This document shows, piece by piece, positions 11,833 to 22,734 of a stretch of 64,000 nt of DNA. The notes under the pieces are model-generated. The model saw only the letters and a list, made by a program, of their open reading frames with translations, made no database searches and had not been told where the DNA came from. The first letter of the stretch is position 1, and every line of letters starts with the position of its first letter. The stretch comes from Gordius sp. MW1 (lineage: Eukaryota; Nematomorpha; Gordioida; Gordea; Gordiidae): assembly GCA_964036665.1 (NCBI GenBank), contig OZ038526.1:23002001-23066000 (forward strand), given 5' to 3'. The position numbers and the translations under genes are program-made.

Positions 11833-12036
11833 ATGGAATATTACAGGGAAAGGCTAGTTATTGGGGCTGATTTCAACGCCCACGTAGGGAAAGATCCCCT
11901 CGGAACGAAATCATGGAGGCTATGGGCATGGCCTGAAGAACAAGGAAGCGGTAAAACTTCTAGAAGTCTTTTAAGCATACGACATGGCGGTTACCATTTA
12001 TTATCAAAAACGCGGATGTCATATTGTGACTTATAG
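11833..12036 (+). pseudogene. LINE ORF2 endonuclease fragment, central
   Basis: The frame reads ERLVIGADFNAHVGKDPLG, the conserved GDFNAH motif of the endonuclease (here GADFNAHVGK), followed by degraded sequence (MSYCDL from the SHLVTY-type motif). It continues the fragment at 9928-10188 after the two insertions. Frameshifts follow it. Confidence 0.75.
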
Positions 12037-12235
12037 AATTGAGAAGCATTTTAATCAAATTGACTATTTGCTCATACGGAGAAAGGATTTATAAAAAAGT
12101 AAAGATTGCAAAGTAATACCGCGAGACAAAATCGCCAGGCAACATCGTCCACGTCCACTCGTGATGGATCTTGAAAAATAATTATTTCCTAGAAGAAGAA
12201 GGGTTTTTGAACCTCGAATTCGATACGAAAAGTAT

Positions 12236-12409
12236 TGAATTTTCAGAATTACAAAAACGAAGACTGGTTACTTATCATATAAGTTTTGTTTATATATGGT
12301 AAAGTTGCGTGATATTGGGGTGATACGCGTGATAGTGGAATGATACGCGTTAAGGTGAGAAGATACAAATTAGAATTTGAATATGACCGTGCTAATGCAG
12401 TCTATAACA
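12236..12409 (-). repeat. Gypsy LTR 1 (3' LTR of copy 1)
   Basis: On the plus strand it runs from TGAATTTTCAGAATTAC to CAGTCTATAACA, so on the coding strand it is TG...CA. It matches the LTRs at 17377-17559 and 21383-21631, with repeated GTGATACGCGTGATAGTGGA words. The outer flank AGTAT does not match the flank of LTR 3. Confidence 0.9.
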
Positions 12410-12424
12410 TCTCCTACCCCCTTA
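12410..12424 (-). promoter_or_regulatory. Polypurine tract of gypsy copy 1
   Basis: On the coding strand AAGGGGGTAGGAGA lies directly before the 3' LTR, the usual position of the plus-strand primer in LTR retrotransposons. The equivalent site in copy 2 is just after 17559. Confidence 0.7.
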
Positions 12425-15000
12425 ATTTATTCCATAACTTTCTACAGATTTTCGGATTCGTGTTGATCGCCGGACAGTTATTTCGGGTGAAGGTATAAAT
12501 GATTCCGGCGAGTCCGTAAGCTGGGGTATGGGTGAGAGTGGGGGTGTGATGGAAACTGGTATATTATCGCTGGCTTCATCATGTGGCAGATTAAGCTGTT
12601 GCGGAATGGTGGCGTCAAGTAAATCACTGGGTTCATTTTGTGGCAAATTAACCGGTATTGCGTTCGAAATGTCAGCCAATAGTTTTTCATTGTTCTGTTT
12701 GTCTGCGTTATCTAAATATTTCCTAATATGATCACTATGTCTCTTCGATAATTAGTGTTTCGATTTCGTCTCGGTCTCGAAAACAAAATCTCGTCCCGTC
12801 TCGGGAGCGATTAAGAAAATCTCGATCTCGTCTCGGTCTAGAAAAATCTCGGTCTCGTCTCGTCTCGACTTTTAAAAAAAAATATATTCGGAATAAAAAT
12901 TTCTCCTGTTTTATTAAAAATATAAATAAGTGTTCAAAAATCCAAATGGCAAATTTTATATTTTTCGAAAAACTTTAATACATAAACTTTTTAAAGATTT
13001 AGCGGGACACGACATCTCATTGACAATATAAAGATATGAATTAACTCATAAATATAACATTTTCTATAAAAAGTGCAGACTAAAAAAACTATAAATAAAT
13101 TTGAAATATAAAAAATTAAATTTTATTGTTCTAGCAAATTATAATATTTGTATTAAATTCACTGTGTCTGTCAACTATAAATGGACTTCGAAAATTATAA
13201 GTTCGCTTATAGTTGATTTAGTTGCATAATTGAGCAAAATGAGACCCTTTATTAACCTTTGCTAATGCTTCAAAGTAGACCTTAACATATTTAAGGCAAA
13301 TGTTTAAGTCCATTTATATAACCATCATTAATTTAGCCCATAGTGTTTATTGCATGTTTACTATAGCGCTATAAACCACAAAGTGCGTGACATTTAATGA
13401 TGTTAATATTATTTACAGAATTGATAACTAGTTGCACAAATTAAAACGTTGTAAAAAAACAATAAAAGCAGCATTATTATAGAATAAGAACATAAAATTT
13501 AAACTTTAAATTAATGAATACGTATTTAAATGTATGACAAAAATCAACCATACTTAGGTAAATGATTGCCAAATTTTAATTTTTTTTGCAAAAATATATA
13601 ATATTAATTACACTTGGGATTTTCTTTAATATCAAATATATTCCATACATATTGATTTACACTTAATACCTTAAATGTAAATTAAAATACACAATAATTT
13701 ACTAAAATTTAACGATCAATAAAAAGTCGAGATCTCGCCGAGAAAATCTCGTATCGTCTCGTCTCGACCTCAAAATTCTCGTCTCGATCTCGACTCCATT
13801 TTTCAAATTCTCGTCTCGTCTCGTCTCGGTTTTTCGAGACGAGACGAGACGAGACCGAGATTTTTATCGGTTTTCCGCATCACTATCCATAATGCACCAT
13901 TATCCATTTCGACCATGTACGATACTGAGCCTACGATTTTTGCTATTTTTCCTGGCACCCATAAGTTTTCATTAGTTGTAAAGGTTCTAACCCACACTTT
14001 ATCTCCAATTATAAATTTCCGTTTGATTGGTGCCAACTCATCTTTTTCAAGCCCTGAAACATGTGGTTTGAGTAAGTTTAACGGACCGATTGGTTGGATC
14101 TTGATAATAGTAGCAGGAGATAATCCACTTGTTGGGTGAATGATGTTCCTATAAAAAAAAACAGAAAATTATATAATATGTTGTTTTTAAAATTCCTAGT
14201 TTTGTTCAAAAACTCTTTAAATGTTCGGACAAAACGTTCAGCTTTTCCGTTGGATCGTGGATAAGGCTGGAGTATGCGTTACGAATATTTTTGTTTTGCA
14301 ATATTTTTTAAAATCTGCACTTGTAAATTGAGGTCCATTATCTGTAGCCAGGATATTAGGTACTCCGAATCTTGGGAAAATAGATTCGAGAGCGTTTATA
14401 GTGCTTGACGTCGTTATCGTTGTCATAGGAACATTTGCTGTAGGCGTCAATTAAAATTAGATAGTAATACCCATTAATTGGTCCACCAAAATTTGCATGT
14501 AACGTAGACAATGATTTTCCAGGGTTTTCCCATTTTTGAGTGGCTAATTCTGTTGTACCAGTGAACCATTGTTGACAATCCGTAAAATTTTGAACATAAC
14601 CTTCTATGTCTTTATCAATACCCGGATACCAGAGATGTTGTCGAGCCAAGATTTTTGAGCGACTCATGCCTGGGTGTCCTAAGTGGATTAGTTTCAAGAT
14701 GTTTTGCCTTAAACCTTGAGGAATAATAATTCGGTATCCCCAAAATATGCAGCCTTTTAAGGTGGTGAGTTCTTTTTGCCTTTGTTGGTAATTTATTAGC
14801 TCTGGAGTAACTTTCTTCGGCCAGCCATGGAGTACATAGTTATAGACTTGACCCAGGATAGGATCTTTACAGATATGACGCTCTATGTCGGCGGATGTAA
14901 TGGAGAAATGTTGAAATGGTTCTTCATAAATGGTGTATATATCTTCCCCTTCCCCTTGTTCTAATGTTTCTTCAGATTGTATCGGAAGTCTAGATAACAT
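12422..15000 (-). pseudogene. Gypsy integrase, copy 1, broken
   Basis: The zinc-binding region at 14356-15000 includes HLGHPGMSRSKILARQHLWY and NFTDCQQW, where the first Cys of the CxxC pair is Phe. The core contains DNGPQFTSADFKKYCKT (14238-14450). The C-terminal part at 13887-14036 includes FIIGDKVWVRTF and PGKIAKIVGSVSYMVEMDNG. The tail at 12422-12679 ends RRSTRIRKSVESYGIN, as in many gypsy integrases. A frameshift in the core and a 1.1-kb hAT (12753-13885) split it, so it is inactive. Confidence 0.85.
12753..13885. mobile_element. hAT-like element with TCTCG-rich ends, copy 1
   Basis: Ends TAGTGTTTCGATTTCG and CGGTTTTCCGCATCACTA (reverse TAGTGATGCGG) are flanked by TCGATAAT (12745-12752) and TCCATAAT (13886-13893), an 8-bp TSD with one mismatch. 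Both subterminal zones are dense in TCTCG/CGAGA words that can pair across the element. Copy 2 of the gypsy element lacks this insertion and preserves the empty site. The 0.9-kb core has no coding potential and is shared with 35546-36952 and 49163-50634. Confidence 0.85.
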
Positions 15001-15022
15001 ATCAGCCCGTGTATTTTCTTTG

Positions 15023-16200
15023 TCATTTTTGTATTTTATGGTATATTGGTGTAGTCAATAAGGTCCATTTCTGAAGTCTCGCTGAAACGGCCTGCGGTAC
15101 ATTTTTGTTAGGATTGAATAGTGATATTAAGGGTTTGTGATCTGTTATTAATGTAAAATAGAGGCCATATAAATATTCCTTAAATTTATTAAAAGCATAA
15201 ATGATGGCTAAAGCTTCTTTTTCAATCTGACTATAATTTCTTTCAGCAGCGTTAAGGGTGCGGGAAGTAAAAGCAATTGGGTGCTGATAACCTTTAATTT
15301 CACGTGCAAGTACCGCGCCGAGTCCTTCAGATGAAGCATCCGTCGAGAGTATTAACGGCAATTCAGGATCAAAATGTTTTAATATCGGGGCTTGGATAAT
15401 TGCTTTCTTAATGTTATTGAATGCATTTGCACAGTCTATAAACCAATTCCAAGCTACCGTTTTTCTTAGCAGTTTATAAAGTGGTTGTGCTCAAGTAGAT
15501 ATGTGGCCATGCCTAAAAAAGATTGTAATTTTTTTATTTTAGTTGGGGCTGGTGCTGTTAAAATTGCTTTCGTGTATTTGTCAGTTGTAAAAATTCCGTC
15601 TTTACTAATGGTATGTCCTAAGTATTCCACTTTTTTTCAGAAATTTACATTTTTCTAATTTTAGTTTTAAGCCTGCTTTTTCCAAGTTTTTAAAAACTTT
15701 TTCTAATTTTGTGGTCCTTTACGTTTTCGCTATAATAATGTCATCTAGGTAAACTACTATTCCCTTATCATTTCTAAATAATGAGTCCATAAATCTAAAA
15801 AATGGCTGGTGCCGAGGCTATCCCAAAAGGTAACTTAGTGTATTTAAAAAGTCCACGATGTGTATTAATGGCTAATAGGTTTTGAGAATTTTCGCTAACC
15901 TTTATCTGAAAGTAGGCGCCCTTAAGGTCCAAAACGGAAAAATATTTAAAACCGCCTAGTTGTGCAAATTTATCTTGAATACGTGGCAAAGGATATTTTT
16001 CAATTAAAAGGTGCTTATTTAAATCACGGAAGCCGCCGCAAATGCTGATGTTTCCATTATTTTTAATAACTGTTACAATGGGTGCAGCGTGTTCGGCATA
16101 CTTTATTGGTTTTAAGATACCTTCTTTAACTAACCTATCTCATTCTTCCTCAATTTTAGGTTTTAACATATAGGGAACAGGTCTAGGACGAAAAAAACGC
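15023..16200 (-). pseudogene. Gypsy reverse transcriptase and RNase H, copy 1, broken
   Basis: RT pieces on the minus strand are PRIQDKFAQLGGFKYFSVLD, then LKGAYFQIKV (15795-15989), and the active-site words VYLDDIIIA near 15735-15760. RNase H at 15023-15361 reads ILSTDASSEGLGAVL, IEKEALAIIYAFNKF and LITDHKPL. Several indels separate the pieces (for example near 15480 and 15790), so no intact polyprotein is possible. Confidence 0.88.
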
Positions 16201-16390
16201 GGTCATTTTTTAATTGAAGCGTTGCCTCATACCCGACTACCCCTTTCAGTTTATTTTTAAACAACAATGGATATTTTTTAATAATATTATTTGTTAAAAC
16301 ATCATCGTCAGTGTGGTTAATCTCATGCAGTTGGAAAGGCTTGTCTCGCTCCCAATCTCCAGCTAGTTGACGTAATGTGTGGGAAAATCC

Positions 16391-16639
16391 TTAACCACTT
16401 TCTCCCCAAATATTTTGCCCGTTCCCATCAACGACATCAAGAAAAAGTTGATAGGTTGCGTCCTGTTCTTGCACGATGACTTTCGCCGTTCCATTTATTG
16501 GTATAGTTGGACCATCGTAACCCTTTAGCACGGTATTGCAAGGTTGAGTTCTCAGGTGAGCCCCATTGTTAGAACTAATTAAGGTTACTGCTGAACCTGT
16601 GTCGATTTCAAAATTTAAGATATGGTCATTTACCTTCAT
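16391..16639 (-). pseudogene. Gypsy aspartic protease, copy 1
   Basis: The minus strand reads MKVNDHILNFEIDTGSAVTL, with the catalytic DTGS followed by ISSNNGAHL. It ends before the RT in a stop and sits between gag and RT as expected. The flap and second half (GTAKVIVQEQDATYQLFLDV) are recognisable. Confidence 0.8.
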
Positions 16640-16678
16640 ACCATAGAATGGGCAGGAAGCTTCCCCTAAATGAATAGT

Positions 16679-17080
16679 TCAATGACGAAACCTGCGGCCT
16701 ATCTTTCCGATATGACCTTGGGTATGGCACTTGTAACATGTCGCAAAACGAAATTTACAGTTGGACTGAAAATGGTTACCCCCACATGCGAAACATTTCA
16801 TATTTAGTACTGGGTGTTTGTTGGACACCGTATGAATGGGTTCCCAATGTTGCGTCAACATATGGCTTTGGAAACTCGCCCGTTCCATTGATCTCGCAAC
16901 ATCTAACGCCCCTTGCCAGGTCAGGTTATCCACAATCAAGAGTCGCTCCACAATCTTATTATTTTGTAAACCAGCCACGAAACAATCCCTTAGGTTCTCC
17001 TCGAGATTTGACCCAAAATTACAATTGATAGAAATACCTTTTAGTCTCGCCGCAAAGGAATCAATATTTTCACCCTCCAA
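16679..17080 (-). pseudogene. Gypsy gag nucleocapsid region, copy 1
   Basis: The minus strand shows capsid-like sequence (SFAARLKGISINCNF, LRDCFVAGLQNNKIVERLL) and then two zinc knuckles. The first is CFACGGNHFQSNC (CX2CX4HX4C). The second, CYKCHTQGHIGKIG, has lost its last Cys. The N-terminal part upstream to about 17300 is degraded. The nucleocapsid binds genomic RNA in the particle. Confidence 0.85.
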
Positions 17081-17359
17081 TTGTTGGCATTTGTGGAATT
17101 TGTATCTACGTTACAATAGCACTAAGCGAGGGGGCAAAAAAACTCTTTAGCTTTGTAACGATTTCATCGAATGATTTTTGTATCGGATCTGATGGTGAGA
17201 GGAGATTAATCAATAGTTCAAAATTTAATGTGCCAATCACAGTAAGGAATAGAGATTTCTTATCCCCCCCCCCCAAATACTTGGTGGTAATGGTTAAATT
17301 GGGATATCTACAGTTCTATGTTATTGGAAGGAGTATATTGGTGGAAATTAAGGGATTCT

Positions 17360-17376
17360 ATCGACCGCACCATTAT
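17360..17376 (-). promoter_or_regulatory. Primer-binding-site-like sequence of gypsy copy 1
   Basis: Two bases inside the 5' LTR on the coding strand is ATGGTGCGGTCGATAGA. The corresponding stretch of copy 2 reads ATGGCGCGGTCGCCATC. Position and the TGG start fit a tRNA primer site, but I do not assign the tRNA. Confidence 0.5.
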
Positions 17377-17559
17377 TGAATCTTCAGAATTACAAAAACG
17401 AAGACTGGTTACTTATCATATAAGTTTTGTATATATATGGTAAGGTTGCGTGATAGTGGGGTGATACGCGTGATAGTGGAATGATACGCGTTAAGGTGAG
17501 AAGATACAAATTAGAATTTGAATATGACCGTGCTATAACCTCTAATACAGTCTATAACA
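17377..17559 (-). repeat. Gypsy LTR 2, shared by both copies
   Basis: A 183-bp LTR, TG...CA on the coding strand. On the plus strand it serves as the right-hand (5') LTR of copy 1 and the left-hand (3') LTR of copy 2. A single LTR between two internal regions is the mark of unequal recombination between LTRs or of tandem integration. Confidence 0.9.
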
Positions 17560-17571
17560 TCTCCTAGCCCC

Positions 17572-18830
17572 TTAATTTATTCCATATCTTTCTACAGATT
17601 TTCGGATTCGTGTTGATCGCCGGACAGTTATTTCGGGTGAAGGCATAGGTGATTCCGGCGAGTCCGTAAGCTGGGGTAGGGGTGAGAGTGGGGGTGTGAT
17701 GGAAACTAGTATATTATCGCTGGCTTCATCATGTAGCAGCTGTTGCGGAATGGTGGCGTTAAGTAAATCACTGGGTTCGTTTTGTGGCAAATTAACCGGT
17801 ATTGTGTTCGAAATGTCAGCCCATAGTTTTTCATTGTTCTGTTTGTCTGCGTTATCTAAATACTTCCTAATATGATCACCATGTCTCTTCCATACTGCAC
17901 CATTATTCATTTCGACCATGTTCGATAGTGGGCCTACGATTTGCTATTTTTCCTGGTACCCATAAGTTTTCATTAGTTGTAAAAGTTCTAACCCACACTT
18001 TATCTCCAATTATAAATTTCCGTTTGATTGGTGCCAACTCATCTTTGTCAAGCCCTGAAACATTTGGTTTGAGCAAGTTTAACGGACCGATTGGTTGTAT
18101 CTTGATTAATAGATTAGCAGGAGTTAATCCAGTTGTTGGGTGAATGGTATTCCTATAAGAAAACAGAAAATTATATAATTTGTCGTTTTTAAAATCCTAG
18201 TTTTGTTCAAAAACTCTTTAAATATTCGGACAAAACTTTCAGCTTCTCCGTTGTATTGAGGATGATAAGGGCTGGAGTATGCGTTACGAATATTATTTGT
18301 TTTGCAGTATTTTTTGAAATCTGCACTTGTAAATTGAGGTCCATTATCTGTAGTTAGGATATTAGGTACTACCTTGAGAATTCGAGAGCGTTTATAGTGC
18401 TTGACGTCGTTATTGTTGTCATAGGAATCACCTCGGGCCATTTGCTGTAGGCGTCAATTAAAATTAGATAGTAATACCCATTAATTGGTCCACAAAAATC
18501 TGCATGTAACCTAGACCATGGTTTTCCAGGGTTTTTCCATTTTTGAGTTCTGTTGTACCAGTGAACCATTGTTGATAATCCGTACAATTTTGAACATAAC
18601 CTTCTATACCTTTATAAATACCCGGATACTAGAGATGTTGTCGAACCAAGATTTTTGAGCGACTCATACCTGGGTGTCCTAAGTGGATTAGTTTCAAGAT
18701 GTTTTGCCTTAAACCTTGAGGAATAATAATTGGGTATCCCCAAAATATGCAGCCCTTAAAGGTGGTGAGTTCCTTTTGCCGTTGTTGGTATATTATTAGC
18801 TCTGGAGCAACTTTCTTTGGCCAGCTATGG
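17572..18830 (-). pseudogene. Gypsy integrase, copy 2, broken
   Basis: The tail 17572-17919 reads MVEMNNGAVWKRHGDHIRKY and ends RRSTRIRKSVERYGIN; here the junction with the GPY-type C-terminal region is intact, unlike copy 1. The core at 18124-18441 shows DNGPQFTSADFKKYCKTNNI. The piece 18369-18587 shows LHADFCGPINGYYYLILIDA with the first catalytic Asp. The zinc region reads NCTDYQQ, where the second Cys is lost, the opposite lesion to copy 1. Confidence 0.85.
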
Positions 18831-18999
18831 AGTACATAGTTATAAACTTGTCCCAGGATAGGATCTTTACTAGTATGACGCTCTATGTCGGCGGATGTAA
18901 TAAGAAAATGTTGAAATGGTTCTTCATAAATGGTGTATTTAATGTTTCTTCGGATTGTATCGGAATTCTAGATAACATATCAGCCTGTGTATTTTCTTT

Positions 19000-20650
19000 G
19001 CCATTTTTGTATTTTATGGTATATTGATAAGGTGTAGTCAATAAGGTCCATTTCTGAAGTCTCGCTGAAACGGCCTGTGGTACATTTTTTAGGATTGAAT
19101 AGTGATATTAAGGGTTTGTGATCTGTTATTAATGTAAAATAGAGGCCATATAAATATTCCTTAAATTTATTAAAAGCATAAATGATGGCTAAAGCTTCTT
19201 ATTCAATATGAGTAAAATTTCTTTCAGCAGCGTTAAGGGTGGGGGAAGTAAAAGCATATGGGTGCTGATAACCTTTAATTTCATGTGCAAGTACCGCGCC
19301 GAGCCCCTCAGATGAGGCATCCGTCGAGAGTACTAACGGCAATTCAGGATCAAAATGTTTTAATATCGGGGCTTGGATAATTGCTTTCTTAATGTTATTG
19401 AATGCATTTGCACAGTCTATAAACCAATTCCAAGGTTTTTCTTAGCAGTTTATAAAGTGGTTGTGCTAAAGTAGAGAAGTTTTTTTGAATTATACGAAGT
19501 ATGTGGCCATGCCTATAAAAGATTGTAATTCTTTTATTTTAGTTGGGGCTTGTGCTGTTAAAATTGCTTTCGTGTTTTTGTCAGTTGTAAAAATTACGTC
19601 TTTACTAATGGTATGTCCTAAGTATTCCACTTTCTTTTCCATAAATTTACATTTTTCTAATTTTAGTTTTAAGTCTGTTTTTTCCAATTGTTTAAAAACT
19701 TTTTCTAATTTTTGATTGTGGTCCTCTACTGTTTTACCCGCTATAATAATGTCATCTAGGTAAACTATTATTCCCTTATCATTTCTAAATAATGAGTCCA
19801 TAAATCTAAAAAATGGCTGGTGCCGAGGCTATCCCAAAAGGTAACTTAGTGTATTTAAAAAGTCCACGATGTGTATTAATGGCTAATAGGTTTTGAGAAT
19901 TTTCGCTAACCTTTATCTGAAAGTAGGCGCCCTTAAGGTCCAAAACGGAAAAATATTTAAAACCGCCTAGTTGTGCAAATTTATCTTGAATACGTGGCAA
20001 AGGATATTTTTCAATTAAAAGGTGCTTATTTAAATCACGGAAGCCGCCGCAAATGCTGATGTTTCCATTATTTTTAATAACTGTTACAATAGGTGCAGCG
20101 TGTTCGGCATACTTTATTGGTTTTAAGATACTTTCTTTAACTAACCTATCTAATTCTTCCTCAATTTTAGGTTTTAACATATAGGGAATAGGTCTAGGAC
20201 GAAAAAAACGCGGTCATTTTTTAATTTAAGCGTTGCCTCATACCCGACTACCCCTTTCAGTTTATTTTCAAACAACAATGGATATTTTTTAATAATATTA
20301 TTTGTTAAAACATCATCGTCAGTGTGGTTCAATCTCATGCAGTTGGATAGGCTTGTTTCGCTCCCAATCTCCAGCTAGTTGACGTAATATGTGTGGGAAA
20401 ATCGTTAACCAGTCTCTCCCCAAAATATTTTGCCCGTTCCCATCAACGACGTAAAGAAAAAGTTAATAGTTTGCGTCCTGTTCTTGCACGATGAATTTCG
20501 CCATTTCTTTTATTGGTAAAGTTGAACCATCGTTACCCTACCTCAAGGTTGAGTTTTCAGGTGAGCCCCATTGTTAGAATTAATTAAGGTTACTGCTGAA
20601 CCTGTGTCGATTTCAAATATTAAGTTATGGTCATTTACTTTCAAACCATA
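19000..20650 (-). pseudogene. Gypsy protease, reverse transcriptase and RNase H, copy 2, broken
   Basis: RT at 19806-20180 runs from EEELDRLVKESILKPIKY through FRDLNKHLLIEKYPLPRIQD to FKYTKLPFGIASAPAIF. It continues at 19490-19801 with GIIVYLDDIIIAGKTVEDHN, the YLDD active site, and VEYLGHTISKD. A single frame break separates the two. RNase H at 19.0-19.35 kb and a protease at about 20.4-20.65 kb (DTGS region) are more decayed. Confidence 0.85.
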
Positions 20651-20685
20651 GAATGGGCGGGAAGCTTCTCCTAAATGAAAATAGT

Positions 20686-21090
20686 TCAATGACGAAACCT
20701 GTTTGGAGCGGCATATCTTTCCGATTTGACCTTGGGTATGGTACTTGTAACATGTTGCAAAACGAAATTTACAGTTGGACCGAAATGGTTACCCCCACAT
20801 GCGAAACATTTTATATTTGGTACTGGGTGTTTGTTGGTCACCGTATGAATGGGTTCCCAATGTTGCGTCAACATATGGCTTTGGAAACTCGCACGTTCCA
20901 TTGATCTCGCAACATCTAACGCCCCTTGCCAGGTCAGGTTATCTACAATCAATAGTCGCTCCACAATCTTATTATTTTGTAAACCAGCCACGAAACGATC
21001 CCTTAGGTTCTCCTCGAGAGTTGCAAAATTACAATTGATAGAAATACCTTTTAGTCTCGCCACAAAGGAATCAATATTTTCACCCTCCAA
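20686..21090 (-). pseudogene. Gypsy gag nucleocapsid region, copy 2
   Basis: Reads SFVARLKGISINCNFATLEE, FVAGLQNNKIVERLLIVDNL and CFACGGNHFGPTVNF. The first zinc knuckle is frameshifted after the His, and the second is lost. It is closely similar to copy 1 (16679-17080), with independent lesions. Confidence 0.85.
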
Positions 21091-21382
21091 TTGTAAGCGT
21101 TTGTGGAATTTGTATCTATGTACAATAGCACTAAGAGAGGGGGCAAAAAAACTCTTTAGCGTTGTAACGATTTCATCGAAGATTTTTGTATCGGATCTGA
21201 TGGTGAGAGGAGATTAATTAATAGTTCATAATTTTGTGTGCCAATCACAGTAAGGAATAGAGATTTCTTATCCCCCCCCCAATTACTTGGTGGTAATGGT
21301 TAAATTGGGATATATAAAGTTCTATGTTATCGGAAGGGGTATATGGGTGGAAATTAAGGGAAGATGGCGACCGCGCCATTAT

Positions 21383-21631
21383 TGAATCTTCAGAATTACA
21401 AAAACGATGACTGGTTACTGATCATATAAGTTTTGTATATATATATGGTACGGTGATAGTGAGGTGATAAGCGTGATAGTGGGGTGATACGCGTGATAGT
21501 GGAATGATACGCGTTAAGGTGAGATGATACAAATTAGAATTTGAATATGACCGTGCTATAACCTCTAGTGCAGTCTACAACATCTGAATTTGAAGATGAC
21601 CGTGCTATAACCTCTTGTGCAGTCTATAACA
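21383..21631 (-). repeat. Gypsy LTR 3 (5' LTR of copy 2), with internal duplication
   Basis: Begins TGAATCTTCAGAATTAC like the others. It carries an extra GTGATAGTGAGGTGATAAGC unit, and the last about 49 bp (GAATTTGA.ATGACCGTGC to AGTCTA.AACA) are duplicated (ending at 21582 and again at 21631). The outer flank ATGTC does not match the flank of LTR 1. Confidence 0.85.
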
Positions 21632-21984
21632 ATGTCTAAGTTGTTTGCAAAACTGTCTATATAATTCATGCAAATTATGATGACTAGTGGTGTTAAATTG
21701 CTAATTAGCTTCAACTCCACGCGCAAGCACGGACACTGAGCTGCTTAATATGCTAGTTAGCACAATGAGTACTCGCTTTTTGGTGCACCAGGCAGAACAG
21801 TTGCATGTAAAAATGCTCGAGTGGCGAGTCAAAGCAGCAAAATCTGTTAAAGCATTGAGCAGATAGCCCGAGCAGTAAACTCGAGCAGATAGCAAATTTA
21901 ATTGCTTTTGCTATAATTTAGTATCTTACAATATTTGCCCCTGAACACCCATCTATATTTGCATCTAATCAAGTTCTGCTTGGA
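21632..21984. other. No gene; short CGAGCAGATAG-type repeats
   Basis: Words such as CGAGCAGATAG and GAGCAGATAGC recur at about 21850-21895. No coding or family match is visible. Confidence 0.3.
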
Positions 21985-22268
21985 GCTTAATTAGGCAAGG
22001 ACAGCCAGAGAGTCTTATAATCCTGAATTTTTGTTATCTTTTTTAAATCAGCAAAGTGTGATCTCTACTAACAACCTTAGATACCCTTTAATGCGTCCCT
22101 ACTAATACTCCACAAATAATGCCTGGGTTTTAATTAGGTAGGGACAGCCAGAATGTCTTATAGTCCTAAATCTCTATAGTCTTTTTTAGATCAGCAAGTG
22201 TGGTCTCTATTAACAACCATAGACACTATTCAATACGTGTCCCTACTAATACTCCATAAATACTGGAT
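21985..22268. repeat. Two tandem copies of a ~144-bp unit
   Basis: 21987-22130 and 22131-22268 align along their length: TTAATTAGG.A.GGACAGCCAGA, TCAGCAA.GTGTG.TCTCTA and CCCTACTAATACTCCA.AAAT occur in both in the same order. Divergence is roughly one base in eight by eye. Confidence 0.7.
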
Positions 22269-22734
22269 GTCACTACATAGAGGTATTTTTTGATATTTAT
22301 ACTACTTAACTTTTTTATTAATTTCATTCACATAAAATAAGTATTTTTTAACTAATAGTAAACTTATATTTATTTATCTAGTAGCATCCCAGGTCCCAGA
22401 AAAAAAGAGAAATCTTGTTTTTCTCCATACCTATATATGACAAGCCAGATGAAGGCTAATTTGATAAACAAATAGTCAAAAAAAATTTTAAACAAATTTA
22501 ATCCAAATGTTGTTGAATTTCAATATAGCAAAATAAATTTATGAATATTTGGAGAGTGACTTGTACAAATTTAAAAATATGTTTTCTACTAATTTTAATA
22601 AGAACATTATTGAATATTCTATATGTTTACTTGTTGAGATTATACTATTTTTAAATACATTCTCAATTTTCAATTAGTCGCCTCGCCTTGCAAACATGAT
22701 TACAAAAGGCACTTGAATGAGATCTATTGTTAAT
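22269..22734. other. AT-rich DNA, nothing recognised
   Basis: No exon, repeat pair or transposon end was identified. Confidence 0.3.

Larger units (their letters stand above)
9480..12235 (+). mobile_element. RTE-like LINE copy A, interrupted and 3' truncated
   Basis: From about 9735 the sequence is colinear with LINE copy B (from 60985): GTGGAGGGTTGGCGT, then the endonuclease start TCWNVGTLT. It is broken by a hAT element (10197-11294) and by a second insertion (about 11393-11817). It stops abruptly at 12235, where gypsy LTR sequence begins, inside the words shared with copy B at about 61915. The LINE start is uncertain; 9480-9735 may be its 5' UTR. Reverse transcriptase is absent. Confidence 0.75.
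12236..17559 (-). mobile_element. Ty3/gypsy retrotransposon, copy 1 (minus strand)
   Basis: Reads on the minus strand from the 5' LTR at 17377-17559 to the 3' LTR at 12236-12409. The internal order is gag (16.7-17.1 kb), protease DTGS (16.4-16.6), reverse transcriptase (15.5-16.2), RNase H (15.0-15.4) and integrase (12.4-15.0), the gypsy order. Coding regions have frameshifts and stops. A 1.1-kb hAT lies in the integrase C-terminal part. The 5' LTR is shared with copy 2. Confidence 0.9.
17560..21382 (-). mobile_element. Ty3/gypsy retrotransposon, copy 2 internal region (minus strand)
   Basis: Colinear with copy 1 but without the hAT insertion and with its own indels. It has the same gene order on the minus strand: gag at 20.7-21.1 kb, protease, RT, RNase H, integrase, and a C-terminal tail at 17572-17919. 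It is bounded by LTR 2 and LTR 3. Confidence 0.9.

Noticed and set aside
12528-12731. Plus-strand ORF in the gypsy integrase tail
   Set aside because: Antisense shadow of the RRSTRIRKS tail region.
16738-17150. Plus-strand ORFs over the gypsy gag
   Set aside because: Shadows of the minus-strand gag; the duplicate copy shows the same shadows at 20.65-21.2 kb.
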